Made by a program: the position numbers and the translations under genes
From: Parvularcula sp964219355
GTDB taxonomy: Bacteria > Pseudomonadota > Alphaproteobacteria > Caulobacterales > Parvularculaceae
Length of the DNA stretch: 64,000 bases
Direction: 5' to 3'
NCBI GenBank assembly: GCA_964219355.1
Contig: CAXPOZ010000004.1
Location: 62,001-126,000 of the forward strand
Notes under the pieces: generated by a model
Told to the model about the DNA's origin: nothing
The model's database searches: none
Seen by the model: the letters and a program-made list of their open reading frames with translations, nothing else
In this document: positions 15,631 through 24,521 of the stretch, one piece after another
Position numbering within the stretch: the first letter of the stretch is position 1
Layout of the letters: each line of letters starts with the position of its first letter

Positions 15631-18600
15631 TTACGGACGCCGTGCGATATCGCGGGCCACATCTCCTGCGCTGAACGGCACGAGCCAGAATCCATATTCG
15701 TAAGATTGCAGCGGGAGCCGGTATGCCTCGAGCGGCCAGAAGCCCCAGCTATTGTCCCCGCCAAGACCCATCTGGGCGAGATCGATATTGAGAGTCGTCA
15801 CGCCGGTCGGTTTCAGCTCCGCTCCGTGGCGTTGCCCTCCGGGGACGAGTGCCAGATCCTGATAGTCAAATGGCAGCGCCGTCACGCTGAGCAGCGGATC
15901 GCCAATGACCAGCAGCCCCGCGCCGTCCGCGTCGGTGACGGCGAGCCAGCGGGTATCGACCTTGTTCCCGGTTTCCTGCGGTCGGGAATAGTCATGGAAC
16001 TGATCGGCCACGGCGCCCTGATAAAGCCCGATGGCAGCCCCACTCTTCCTGTCTGAATAGGAAGAATGCGGGCCTCGGCCAAACCATTCCACCTGATCAA
16101 GCGCGCCTGGCGCCTGCATGGTCATTCCCACACGGTAGAATTCCGGCAGTTCGCCTTCTTTCGGCGTCAGAACATTGCTCACATGCACCCGGCCATCCGG
16201 ATGGACGCTATAGACTGTCCGGTAGCCGAGAGCACCGTGGCCGTATCCGGCCTCTACCGTCACATCGACGCTGCCTTCCTCGCCGCGCGCCACCTCCATG
16301 GACAGGAACTTGCGGCTCGTGGCCATGTCCTCCCAGATGGCCATTGTCTCGTTGATCCGCCCGCCGACATCATTATCGATGGGTGCCCGCCAGAAATTTG
16401 GCTCAAGGGGTGTTTTGACAAGCTCACGATCGCCATCGGTGAGGCTGGCCAGCCGGCCAAGATGATCAATCACCACCGTGACCTCACCTGCTGTCAGGGT
16501 GACACCAGTGCCGGATTCTTCACGGATGACGACACTACCAGCTTCACGGTGGGTTGACTCCGCCGCTTCTTTAAAGGGCACCGCGAATTGCTCCCACGCC
16601 ACGACATGGCCTTCCGGGACGAGCACCTGATAATCCGCCTTCGCAACAGCCCTGACGGTGAGGAAATATTCCCGGCCCGGCGACGGCGTAATTTCCGGCC
16701 GGAGCAGGGAGATCACTGCTTCTGCCCCCGCCAGAATATCCGGCGCATCGATGACACCTTCAGCAATTCTGATCCCATCCTCTTCAATCACCCATGAGAG
16801 ATCGAGACGGGAGAGGTCTAGAAAATCATGCCGGTTGATAATGGTCAGCTCACCCGTGGCCGGTGAGGCCATCCTGAAGGCCACAGGCTCCATCACCTTC
16901 TTGGCTTCATTGGCATGCGGATTTAATGTGCGGTCGGGCTGGATCAAGCCATTGGCGAGGAAATTACCGTCATTGCGGCCTTCATCATAATCGCCGCCAT
17001 AGGCCCAATAGGGCTCGCCGCTCTCATCATATTCAAGGAAAGTCTGATCTACCCAGTCCCAGATGAACCCGCCCTGCGCCATGGGTTCCCGCCAGAAGAG
17101 ATCCCAATATTCCTTGATTCCGCCAAGCGAATTGCCCATCGCATGCGCATATTCAAAGAGGATGATGGCCTTGCCATAGTCCTTGGTCAGATAATCCTCG
17201 ATCTCCGCCACCCGGTCATACATGGGCGTGTAAAGATCAAGATAATCGCGGGGGTTGTGAATGCCAGTCGACTGGCCTGTCCCCTCATAGCCGACGATGC
17301 GGCTTGGATCGCGTTCTTTCGCGGCGGCGGCAGCATCCTCAAAGGCGACGCCGAGCCCCGCCTCATTGCCCATCGACCACATAATGACGGAGGGGTGGTT
17401 CTTGTCCCGCTCGATCATGCGCCCCACCCGCGCAAGGTGCGAAGCGTAGAAATAGGGTTTGTTCCCGAGCCAGATATCCGGCCCGCCATTCATATAGGCG
17501 TGGCTTTCGAGATTGGCCTCATCGATGACATAGATGCCGTAACGGTCCGTAAGATCATACCAGCGCGGATCATTCGGATAATGCGACGTGCGCACCGCAT
17601 TGATATTGAGTTGCTTCATCAACTCGATATCACGGATCATGAGTTCGGGCGTTACAACCCGGCCATTGATGGGATCATGTTCATGGCGATTGACGCCGCG
17701 CAATATGATGGCCTTGCCATTGATCAACAATTGTCCGTCTACCACCTCGATGCGCCGGAAGCCAATTTCCTCCGTCATGGCCTCGATGGTCTCATCATCC
17801 TCATTCTTCAGCTCAATGAGGAGATGATAAAGATGCGGCATCTCCGCCGACCATGCCGCGATATCGGCAATCTCGGCCGCAAAACTCGCCTTACCATCCG
17901 TGGGCGATGCTTCACCGCTGGCGAGGGTCGCCCCGCCCCGCGAGAGCGTATAGTTGACGGCGTACCCCTCTCCGCCGCCAGTTACATCGATATCGAGATC
18001 GAGGACTCCGGCGCTCATGTCATCGGATAGAGACGTCCGCGCAAAGACATCGCGAAGATGGGTTTCGGGCTGGGCAAAAAGATGCACGCTGCGCTCAAGC
18101 CCCGAAATCGACCAAAAATCCTGGTCCTCGAGATATGTCCCGCTCGACCACTGGAAGACCTGTGCCGCAATCATATTGGTTCCCGGGCGGACATAATCCG
18201 TTACGTCAAATTCTGCCGGGAGCTTTGAATCCTCGCTATAGCCGACAAAGGCGCCATTCACCCAGAGATAGAGCGCGGAATTCGCTGCACCAAAGCGCAG
18301 ATAAACCCGCCGTCCGTCCCAGCTTTCGGGGATATCCACCTCCCGCCGATAGGAGCCGACCGGATTATCATCCTCCGGCACGATGGGCTCATTGGCCCCG
18401 AAGACATAATCCGCATTCACATAATGCGGTTTGCCATATCCGCGGCGCTCCCAGTTGGAGGGTACATCGATCGTGTCCCAGCCGCTAACATCAAAGTCCG
18501 GCGCCTCGAACCCCTCCGGCTGGCCCGCCGGGTTCGGCGCGAAGTGAAAAGACCAGTCGCCATCCAGACTTTTAAAATAGGCGGATGCGGACGGATCCCC

Positions 18601-18828
18601 CGCCTCTGCGAGGTCAACACTCTCAAATGGGATGAAATAGGCGCGCGCAGGCTGCCGGTTGATCTCGATGATTTCGGGATCTTTCCAGGCATCCGCGTTG
18701 AAGACGGCGGCCTCCGCCACCTTCATTTCTCCGGCGCCGGACGGCTCCGTTTCTTCCCCGCAGGCTGTCAGCAGACACATCGCTCCGACAAGGGCGGCAA
18801 GCCCCCGGCGCGTTTCTCCCTGTCGCAT
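15631..18828 (-). CDS. GH2 beta-galactosidase lipoprotein (LacZ-like)
   Basis: 1065 residues with lipoprotein signal MRQGETRRGLAALVGAMCLLTACG. Domain order is that of LacZ: sugar-binding jelly roll (about 75-260), immunoglobulin-like domain, TIM barrel (about 375-670), a second sandwich and the C-terminal Bgal_small_N domain. The acid/base is Glu489 in IMWSMGNEAGLG and the nucleophile is Glu559 in ILFEYAHAMGN. GFIWDWVDQ and NRHEHDP are also typical. Lipidation places it in the periplasm or on the outer membrane rather than the cytoplasm, consistent with trimming galactan oligomers from GH53. It heads a two-gene operon with a motif shared with the galactose operon just upstream. Confidence 0.93.
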   Translation of the reverse strand: MRQGETRRGLAALVGAMCLLTACGEETEPSGAGEMKVAEAAVFNADAWKDPEIIEINRQPARAYFIPFESVDLAEAGDPSASAYFKSLDGDWSFHFAPNPAGQPEGFEAPDFDVSGWDTIDVPSNWERRGYGKPHYVNADYVFGANEPIVPEDDNPVGSYRREVDIPESWDGRRVYLRFGAANSALYLWVNGAFVGYSEDSKLPAEFDVTDYVRPGTNMIAAQVFQWSSGTYLEDQDFWSISGLERSVHLFAQPETHLRDVFARTSLSDDMSAGVLDLDIDVTGGGEGYAVNYTLSRGGATLASGEASPTDGKASFAAEIADIAAWSAEMPHLYHLLIELKNEDDETIEAMTEEIGFRRIEVVDGQLLINGKAIILRGVNRHEHDPINGRVVTPELMIRDIELMKQLNINAVRTSHYPNDPRWYDLTDRYGIYVIDEANLESHAYMNGGPDIWLGNKPYFYASHLARVGRMIERDKNHPSVIMWSMGNEAGLGVAFEDAAAAAKERDPSRIVGYEGTGQSTGIHNPRDYLDLYTPMYDRVAEIEDYLTKDYGKAIILFEYAHAMGNSLGGIKEYWDLFWREPMAQGGFIWDWVDQTFLEYDESGEPYWAYGGDYDEGRNDGNFLANGLIQPDRTLNPHANEAKKVMEPVAFRMASPATGELTIINRHDFLDLSRLDLSWVIEEDGIRIAEGVIDAPDILAGAEAVISLLRPEITPSPGREYFLTVRAVAKADYQVLVPEGHVVAWEQFAVPFKEAAESTHREAGSVVIREESGTGVTLTAGEVTVVIDHLGRLASLTDGDRELVKTPLEPNFWRAPIDNDVGGRINETMAIWEDMATSRKFLSMEVARGEEGSVDVTVEAGYGHGALGYRTVYSVHPDGRVHVSNVLTPKEGELPEFYRVGMTMQAPGALDQVEWFGRGPHSSYSDRKSGAAIGLYQGAVADQFHDYSRPQETGNKVDTRWLAVTDADGAGLLVIGDPLLSVTALPFDYQDLALVPGGQRHGAELKPTGVTTLNIDLAQMGLGGDNSWGFWPLEAYRLPLQSYEYGFWLVPFSAGDVARDIARRP

Positions 18829-18853
18829 GAGTACACCTCATTTTTGAGGCTTT

Positions 18854-18871
18854 CATACGATTTATCATACC
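18854..18871. promoter_or_regulatory. Candidate GntR operator upstream of the GH2/GH53 operon
   Basis: On the minus strand the sequence reads GGTATGATAAATCGTATG, matching the motif before the galactose operon at 14 of 18 positions, including the first eight. It lies 26 bases before the GH2 start. Next to it, ACCAGA/TCTGGT (18869-18874 and 18881-18886) form a second small inverted repeat. Regulation of both operons by one protein is inferred. Confidence 0.5.
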
Positions 18872-18918
18872 AGAAGACAATCTGGTGGACTGCACTTCGT
18901 TCGTGCGCGTTGCCGACC

Positions 18919-21381
18919 CTATCCCGGTCTATATTCCTTTGATTTGAAGGAAAGATGTGAAACGGCGGCAGGCGCCCCGGCCAGCTTGCGGATATTCGCC
19001 CAGGTCTGCTTGTAATTCGGGATCACGAGTTCGTTGACGCCATTATTGATGACATTGCCCTGCTGACCGGTCGGATAGCCGAACAGCATGAAGCTCTCCC
19101 CGCGTCGTGCGGTCCCCGTCGGATAGACCATCGCCTGCGTCGCGCCGTCATCATTATAGACCTCGACGAGATCGCCCTTGGTTACACCAAGCTCTGACAT
19201 ATCGTCCGGGTGCAGCTCTATGAAGGGATAGGGATAACGATCCGTGACAAAGTCATTATCCTGATCGCTGAAGGCGTTCTGCCAGACGAGGTTGGACCGA
19301 CCATTGTTGATGAGGAAACGGAATTTCCGTTTCTGCTCTTTCTTGCCGGGCGCCTGAAGGCCGCGCCACTCGGTTTCCATGAATGTCGCCCGGCCGTCAT
19401 CGGTGCTGAACTTCCCATCCGTATAAAGTCGTTTGGTGCCGATAATACCCTCATCGCCATAGCCAGTGGCCGGTTCCTGAAACCCGTTATTGCCCATCGC
19501 CCGGAGCCGGTCATAGGTGACATGCTCGCCACCTCCCGCATGAAGGTGATAGCCATCCATGAAGGCATCTTCCTCCGTCCGCCAATCAAAGCCCTCAAAT
19601 TTCGCCGCCAACTTAGGCTGGCCGAGCGCAGCAAAGGACCGCCCCATCGCCTGCGCAACACCTGCGGCAATCAGGCAATCGGGCTTCGCTGATCCCGGCG
19701 GGTCCATATAGCGCTCGGTGAGGCGCATCCGGCGCTCGCCATTCATCGAGGTCAGGTTCATCTCCCCGCTTTCCGCCGCCGGCAGGATAACATGCGCGGC
19801 CTGCCCGATCTGGGAATGGATGATCTCGGCATTGACGACGAAGAGCCCGCCTTTGTCCGTGGCCTCTAAAATGGCATCGATGAGGGTCTCGCGCGTGCCG
19901 CCGATCGCGCTGTCCATCGCTTCCTTCACGATATTGGTCCGGCGGTTATAGACGCGTTTGAATTCGGCGGCGTTTAGCGTAGTCTTGTAATGATCGCAGG
20001 CCCAGACATGGTGTACACGGCCCTTTCCCTTGATGAGGAGATCATCGATGTAGGGTGCCGGACGGCCGATAAACCCGTCAGAGGGCCTCACATAGCCCTC
20101 CTGATGCCCGCCGAGCCGGACGCAGCCGCCGCCTTCGCGGCCAACATTGCCAGTGGCGAGCGCGAGATTTACGAGCGCCGCATTGGTGCTGTAATTGTCA
20201 TTGCCCCAGATGATACCCTTCTCATAGGCAAACATGGTCCGGCGGCGCTTGCCTTCCTTTGGCGCAGCGATCCATTCGGCAGCTTTCCTGATATCGTCCG
20301 GCTTGAGCCCGGTGATCGACGCCGCCTCATTGAGGCTCATCTGATTGGCCTTGATCGCCTTATCGAATTCCTTCGTATGCGCCTCGATAAAGGTACTGTC
20401 GGTCCAACCCTGCGCCGCGATATAGGTGAAAAGCGCATTGAGGAGGACGAGGTCCGTCCCTGAATTGAGCTGGAGATGAAGGACATTCTCCGCCCCCGCC
20501 TCATGCTCACAGGCATTGACCGTCACCGTCCGGCGCGGATCGACAATGACGATCCGGGCGGGCGCATGCGGCTCGTCTGGCAATTGCGCTCGCTTCTTCG
20601 CCATACTAGCGCCACGCAGATTGGGCACCCAGTGATTGAGGAAATAATTCGTCTGCGTCTCAAGTGAGTTCGCGCCCGCGACGAAAATCGTGTCCGCGAG
20701 TTCAGCATCCTCATAGCAGTTATTGAGCTCTCCCACCCCCATATCGCGGGAGGCATGGACTTCGGAATTGTAAGCCGGGCGGTTATGGATACGGCAGTGC
20801 CGGATTTTCATCGCCTCGAAATAGAGCTTACCCGTCCCCCACGTATTCTCATAGCCGCCTGCCGAGCCGCCATGATCGAACATGGAGACGAAAAGCTCGT
20901 CCTCGCCATGCTCAGCGATAATCCGTGCCGTGACGTCAGCCGCAAGGGAAAGCGCGTCATCCCATCCCGTCGGTTGCCAGGTGCCGTACCGCCAGACAAG
21001 CGGGTCGGTCAGCCGCTGCTGCTGCGTCTGTCGTGCCGTCGAATAGCGGTTCTCCGCTGTCCGACCACCTCGCGCAGAGCTGAGCCCTCCGTTCACAACG
21101 CAATCGCGATCCGGCTTGACGACAAGATGAACATTCCTGCCGTCCTGCTTGACGAGATTATACATGGCGGGCGAATACCAGGCATCACTTGCAAGAGGCT
21201 GCTGCCCGGATAAATCCGTGGCCATTGCATTCTCGCCGGCCGCCTTGCCGCCCTCTTCATTCACCGGCCAGGTAAAGGCGTGATATCCGCAACCGACGAT
21301 ACAATAGGGGCAAGTGACATTATGCTTCTTTGCCGATGCGGGAATGATGGGCAGACGGTCAATATGTCGTTTGAAAGCCAT
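18919..21381 (-). CDS. aioA: Arsenite oxidase, large molybdopterin subunit AioA
   Basis: 820 residues, the usual AioA length. The N-terminal CPYCIVGCGYH (Cys24, Cys27, Cys31) is the CX2CX3C signature that binds the 3Fe-4S cluster in Aio enzymes. Substrate-pocket residues known from the Alcaligenes faecalis structure are all present: His199 and Glu207 in RIHNRPAYNSEVHASRDMG, Arg422 and His426 in VRLGGHQEGYVRP. It oxidises arsenite to arsenate in the periplasm, passing electrons to the Rieske subunit and on to cytochrome c or azurin. No signal of its own, as usual: it is co-exported with AioB. The start lies 20 bases after the aioB stop. Confidence 0.95.
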   Translation of the reverse strand: MAFKRHIDRLPIIPASAKKHNVTCPYCIVGCGYHAFTWPVNEEGGKAAGENAMATDLSGQQPLASDAWYSPAMYNLVKQDGRNVHLVVKPDRDCVVNGGLSSARGGRTAENRYSTARQTQQQRLTDPLVWRYGTWQPTGWDDALSLAADVTARIIAEHGEDELFVSMFDHGGSAGGYENTWGTGKLYFEAMKIRHCRIHNRPAYNSEVHASRDMGVGELNNCYEDAELADTIFVAGANSLETQTNYFLNHWVPNLRGASMAKKRAQLPDEPHAPARIVIVDPRRTVTVNACEHEAGAENVLHLQLNSGTDLVLLNALFTYIAAQGWTDSTFIEAHTKEFDKAIKANQMSLNEAASITGLKPDDIRKAAEWIAAPKEGKRRRTMFAYEKGIIWGNDNYSTNAALVNLALATGNVGREGGGCVRLGGHQEGYVRPSDGFIGRPAPYIDDLLIKGKGRVHHVWACDHYKTTLNAAEFKRVYNRRTNIVKEAMDSAIGGTRETLIDAILEATDKGGLFVVNAEIIHSQIGQAAHVILPAAESGEMNLTSMNGERRMRLTERYMDPPGSAKPDCLIAAGVAQAMGRSFAALGQPKLAAKFEGFDWRTEEDAFMDGYHLHAGGGEHVTYDRLRAMGNNGFQEPATGYGDEGIIGTKRLYTDGKFSTDDGRATFMETEWRGLQAPGKKEQKRKFRFLINNGRSNLVWQNAFSDQDNDFVTDRYPYPFIELHPDDMSELGVTKGDLVEVYNDDGATQAMVYPTGTARRGESFMLFGYPTGQQGNVINNGVNELVIPNYKQTWANIRKLAGAPAAVSHLSFKSKEYRPG

Positions 21382-21401
21382 GGCGTATCCTCGGGCGGGC
21401 G

Positions 21402-21938
21402 TTACAATGTGTTGGAGAGGCGGCCGTAGAGGAGCTCATCTACGCCTTCCGCATAGATATCACCCTTATCATCTACCCGCAGGAGGTATTGCGGCAGATT
21501 CTGGGTCGCTTGCCCCCAGATCTGCTGGCCACCCGCCTCCGCATCGAAGCGGGAATAATGGCCGGGGCAATTAAATGATCTATCCTCCGCATGATAGCTG
21601 AGGGGGTAGCCCTGATGCGGGCAGAGGACGGAAAATCCGACCACGTCACCATCTGGCCCCGCGCCGCCCATCACCGGCTGACCGAGCTTTAAAAGCACCC
21701 CCGGCGCTGCCTCATCAGGATAGTTCACATTATGGGGTTCATTGAGCTTGAGCTCGGCCATATTGGCAAGACGGACCCTCGGATAAGAGAGAACGGCGCC
21801 GCCCGCATGAGTCGCTCTGTTCGCATCTGCTTGGGCGGTAGGAGCGCAGGCCGTCGCGGCTGCGCCGACCGTGGCGATAGCCCCCGTTCCCAGAAATTGC
21901 CGGCGCCCTTTGTCGATCAGCTTGTCGCATCTGCGCAT
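21402..21938 (-). CDS. aioB: Arsenite oxidase, small Rieske subunit AioB with Tat signal
   Basis: 178 residues from ATG 21938 (AAGGAAGGG just upstream). A twin-arginine signal GRRQFLGTG followed by a hydrophobic stretch predicts folded export together with AioA. Rieske ligands are Cys106 and His108 in CPHQGYP, Cys124 and His127 in CPGHYS. The C-terminal WGQATQNLPQYLLRV and EGVDELLYGRLSN are characteristic of AioB. The positions that form a disulfide in many Rieske proteins are Tyr111 and Gly126, so this cluster lacks the disulfide, as in the NT-26 enzyme. It lies between a porin gene and aioA on the same strand. Confidence 0.95.
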   Translation of the reverse strand: MRRCDKLIDKGRRQFLGTGAIATVGAAATACAPTAQADANRATHAGGAVLSYPRVRLANMAELKLNEPHNVNYPDEAAPGVLLKLGQPVMGGAGPDGDVVGFSVLCPHQGYPLSYHAEDRSFNCPGHYSRFDAEAGGQQIWGQATQNLPQYLLRVDDKGDIYAEGVDELLYGRLSNTL

Positions 21939-21977
21939 GATCATCCCTTCCTTCAATCCATTCGTCCGGGCTGCTTC

Positions 21978-23087
21978 TTATTTGCCCCAGTCACTGCAGG
22001 AACATTCAAATGAAAAAACTGCGCCGATGGAGAAGACCGCTGGATCGGCACCCAGACCATCCGGGCCTTGCGCCTTACCGTGGCCGTAATTATTCGCCGT
22101 GAAGGCGGCAAGATCATCATTCCTTGTTTCAGCATAAGCCGCATACAAAGTAAGATAATCAGTCAACGCAAAATCATATCCGAGAGCAAACTGGTTGGCA
22201 TCGCCGTCGGAGTACTCCGAATCGCTCATCGTATATTGCGCTTTGAACGTATGACGCCCATCTACTTTCAGGGCGCCGCCAAGCGTGAAACTGTCGCGGT
22301 CATTGCCGCTGATGCCGCCAATATCCGACTCCGACTGAAAGCCCGCACCAATCATCGAGCCTGAGATATCAATGCCATTCATCGTCGCTTTCGGGAATCT
22401 GTACTGCGCGGTTAGGGCCGCAACCGAATGCTCCTCCAAACTGGAGACCACCGGGGTAGCTTCTGACCAAGCCGCCCCTAAGGACCAGCCATTATTTTTG
22501 TACTGCCCTTTAAATGCAATGATCTCGTCATCCGCCGTATCGGAAGGAGAAGCAGTATAAAGAACGATCCCGCTGAAGCCGTTGAACTCCGGTGTTTCGT
22601 AGGAAACCGTATTGTCCCCGCGTCCGGCATAGCCCGTTCCGCCCCAGATATTGCCTAGGTCGCCCACCTGATCAGCAAAATAATTGACGTCATAGAGCCA
22701 TTGATTGAGGAGACCCTGACGGCCATATTTTAGTGTACCGAACGCCCCCTTTATGCCGATGAATGAATCGCGAGCCCGGGTGAAAATATCGCTCGTATCG
22801 CCTGGCCCGTTTCCGTCATTTCTGCCAGCGTTTGTCAGATCGATCCCTTGTTCGAACTGGGCAATTACCGCGATAGCATCGTTCAGGCGGAATTTACCCC
22901 GCGCGCCGATGCGGGAAGAGTTACTGGCAAGACGCGCCGCATCATCCGGGACGTTATCGGCTTGATCCAGTGACAAATGCCCCAGTCCGTATAAGGTAAG
23001 ATCATATTTCTGATCCTCACTAGCCCAGCTCGCTGCCATCAACGCTACAACACTGGCGGCCAGCGGCGCCCCTACCCTTATCTTCAT
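21978..23087 (-). CDS. Outer-membrane general porin
   Basis: 369 residues from ATG 23087, which has TTAGGGGAT upstream and gives signal peptide MKIRVGAPLAASVVALMAASWA. The mature part starts like Gram-negative trimeric porins (YDLTLYGLGHLSLD) and contains SRIGARGKFRLNDAIAVIAQFE, DSFIGIKGAFGTLKYGRQ and repeated amphipathic strands. Instead of ending at the usual terminal Phe, it reads AVFSF and then continues for nine residues, ECSCSDWGK. It precedes aioBA with a 39-base gap, so co-expression with arsenite oxidase is likely. A role in passage of arsenic oxyanions is conjecture. Confidence 0.85.
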   Translation of the reverse strand: MKIRVGAPLAASVVALMAASWASEDQKYDLTLYGLGHLSLDQADNVPDDAARLASNSSRIGARGKFRLNDAIAVIAQFEQGIDLTNAGRNDGNGPGDTSDIFTRARDSFIGIKGAFGTLKYGRQGLLNQWLYDVNYFADQVGDLGNIWGGTGYAGRGDNTVSYETPEFNGFSGIVLYTASPSDTADDEIIAFKGQYKNNGWSLGAAWSEATPVVSSLEEHSVAALTAQYRFPKATMNGIDISGSMIGAGFQSESDIGGISGNDRDSFTLGGALKVDGRHTFKAQYTMSDSEYSDGDANQFALGYDFALTDYLTLYAAYAETRNDDLAAFTANNYGHGKAQGPDGLGADPAVFSIGAVFSFECSCSDWGK

Positions 23088-23327
23088 GCTATCCCCTAAA
23101 GTCGGCCGAACGCGCCACCAGTAAGATGGCACCCCTCACGCTTAACAAAAATACGTCTGATGGTGAAGTTCCATCCGCCTACGATTTATTTCTGCAATTC
23201 GAGGATTACGGAACGGATGAGAAATCCTGCGCATTGCAAAGAAATTCGAGATATCCAGAACATTCCAATCATCGTTCTATAACTGACGATCGAATGCGGC
23301 ATCGCACAGACCGCCAATAATACCGCT

Positions 23328-24521
23328 TTAGAAAATCGGCAGATAGTCGACATATTCGCCCGGAATGCCCTCAGCGGCATGGGGCTGTCGGCGGATAAGA
23401 GCATTGGAATTTGCGAATGGCAGCAGAAGCGAGCTGTCTTGATTGCCCGCTGGCGTTATGACCGGCTGACCGGCCTCATTTAGCTTGAATTCTGCACGCA
23501 AATAACTCTCGCGCGGCCCGTTTGGTTTTAAGGAGGAAGTCAGTGGTGCCTGCCTGAACGCAATACTCTCTTGCCTCCCCAACAGCCGATTGAGCAGTGG
23601 CCGGATAAAAAGTATCGCCGTGACCAGCGCGGATGCAGGATTGCCCGGAAGCCCGACGACACGCGCGCTCTCCCGCATACCGTGCCAGACAGGTTTACCA
23701 GGCTTGACCGCCACCTTTTCAAAAATCATTTCTCCGCCCAGATCCCGAAAGACCTGCTTGACGAAATCTCGATCACCAACTGATGCGCCACCTATCGGCA
23801 CGATGAGATCGAAAGCCTTCCCCTTCTCCAGAACAGCAGCAATTGCTTCAGGGTCATCTGCGGCGCATCCAAGATAGTGCGGCTCGGCACCCCAATTTTT
23901 CATCATTGCACTGAGAGAGTAATGATTGGAATTGACGATCTCGCCATCTCGCAAGTTCGAACCGGGCGCCTTTAATTCGTCCCCATTGGCAAATAGCGCA
24001 ACTCTTGGCAGCCGATAGGCAATGACCGCAGGTAGGTTGGCTGCCGCAAAGAGTGAAGGGTGCAGGGCATGACAGACCACTCCCTTCTCCGCCAAGAGAT
24101 CACCTTCGTGAAAATCAATTCCAGCGGGACGGATATTGGCAGGCTTGGGTTGCGGCGCAGTGATCGTGATCTGATCTCCCGACCTCGACACATCCTCCTG
24201 AATGACGACATGATCCGCCCCCTCCGGCACGACGCCGCCCGTGAAAATGCGCACCGCCTCACCCGGACCGATAGGTCGATCAAATGGGGCGCCTGCCGCC
24301 GCTTCGCCGATCACATGTAGGTTATTTTCGGCACCCATATTCTCCGTGTGCCGGACCGCATATCCATCCATCGCCGAAGCACGAAATGGTGGTTGCGTCA
24401 GCCGAGCATGGACAGGTGACGAAATAACTCGCCCTACCAATTCACCGACTGGCACTTCTTCTTCACCCAAAGGTCCCGCGCCATCGAGCAGGATCTTCAG
24501 CGCCTCATCGACACTCAGCAT
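23328..24521 (-). CDS. moeA: Molybdopterin molybdenumtransferase MoeA
   Basis: 397 residues with all MoeA landmarks: the N-terminal PPFRASAMDGYAV, GEAVRIFTGGVVPEGADHVV, the MoCF domain FANGDELKAPG, GGASVGDRDF, FEKVAVKPGKPVWHG and GLPGNPASALV, plus the C-terminal domain IV. It inserts molybdate into adenylylated molybdopterin in the cytoplasm. It is the last gene of the cofactor operon, its start codon sharing one base with the moaC stop (24521). The aio genes follow on the same strand after the porin. Confidence 0.95.
   Translation of the reverse strand: MLSVDEALKILLDGAGPLGEEEVPVGELVGRVISSPVHARLTQPPFRASAMDGYAVRHTENMGAENNLHVIGEAAAGAPFDRPIGPGEAVRIFTGGVVPEGADHVVIQEDVSRSGDQITITAPQPKPANIRPAGIDFHEGDLLAEKGVVCHALHPSLFAAANLPAVIAYRLPRVALFANGDELKAPGSNLRDGEIVNSNHYSLSAMMKNWGAEPHYLGCAADDPEAIAAVLEKGKAFDLIVPIGGASVGDRDFVKQVFRDLGGEMIFEKVAVKPGKPVWHGMRESARVVGLPGNPASALVTAILFIRPLLNRLLGRQESIAFRQAPLTSSLKPNGPRESYLRAEFKLNEAGQPVITPAGNQDSSLLLPFANSNALIRRQPHAAEGIPGEYVDYLPIF

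Noticed and set aside
17143..18030. Open frames opposite the GH2 gene (also 14709-15575 opposite GH53)
   Set aside because: Antisense shadows of strongly supported glycoside hydrolases.
23133..23327. Sigma-54 promoter before the porin/aio genes, as known for AioR-controlled arsenite oxidases
   Set aside because: A TTGGCGG...TGCG stretch is present on the minus strand but GG-to-GC spacing is two bases short of the -24/-12 pattern.
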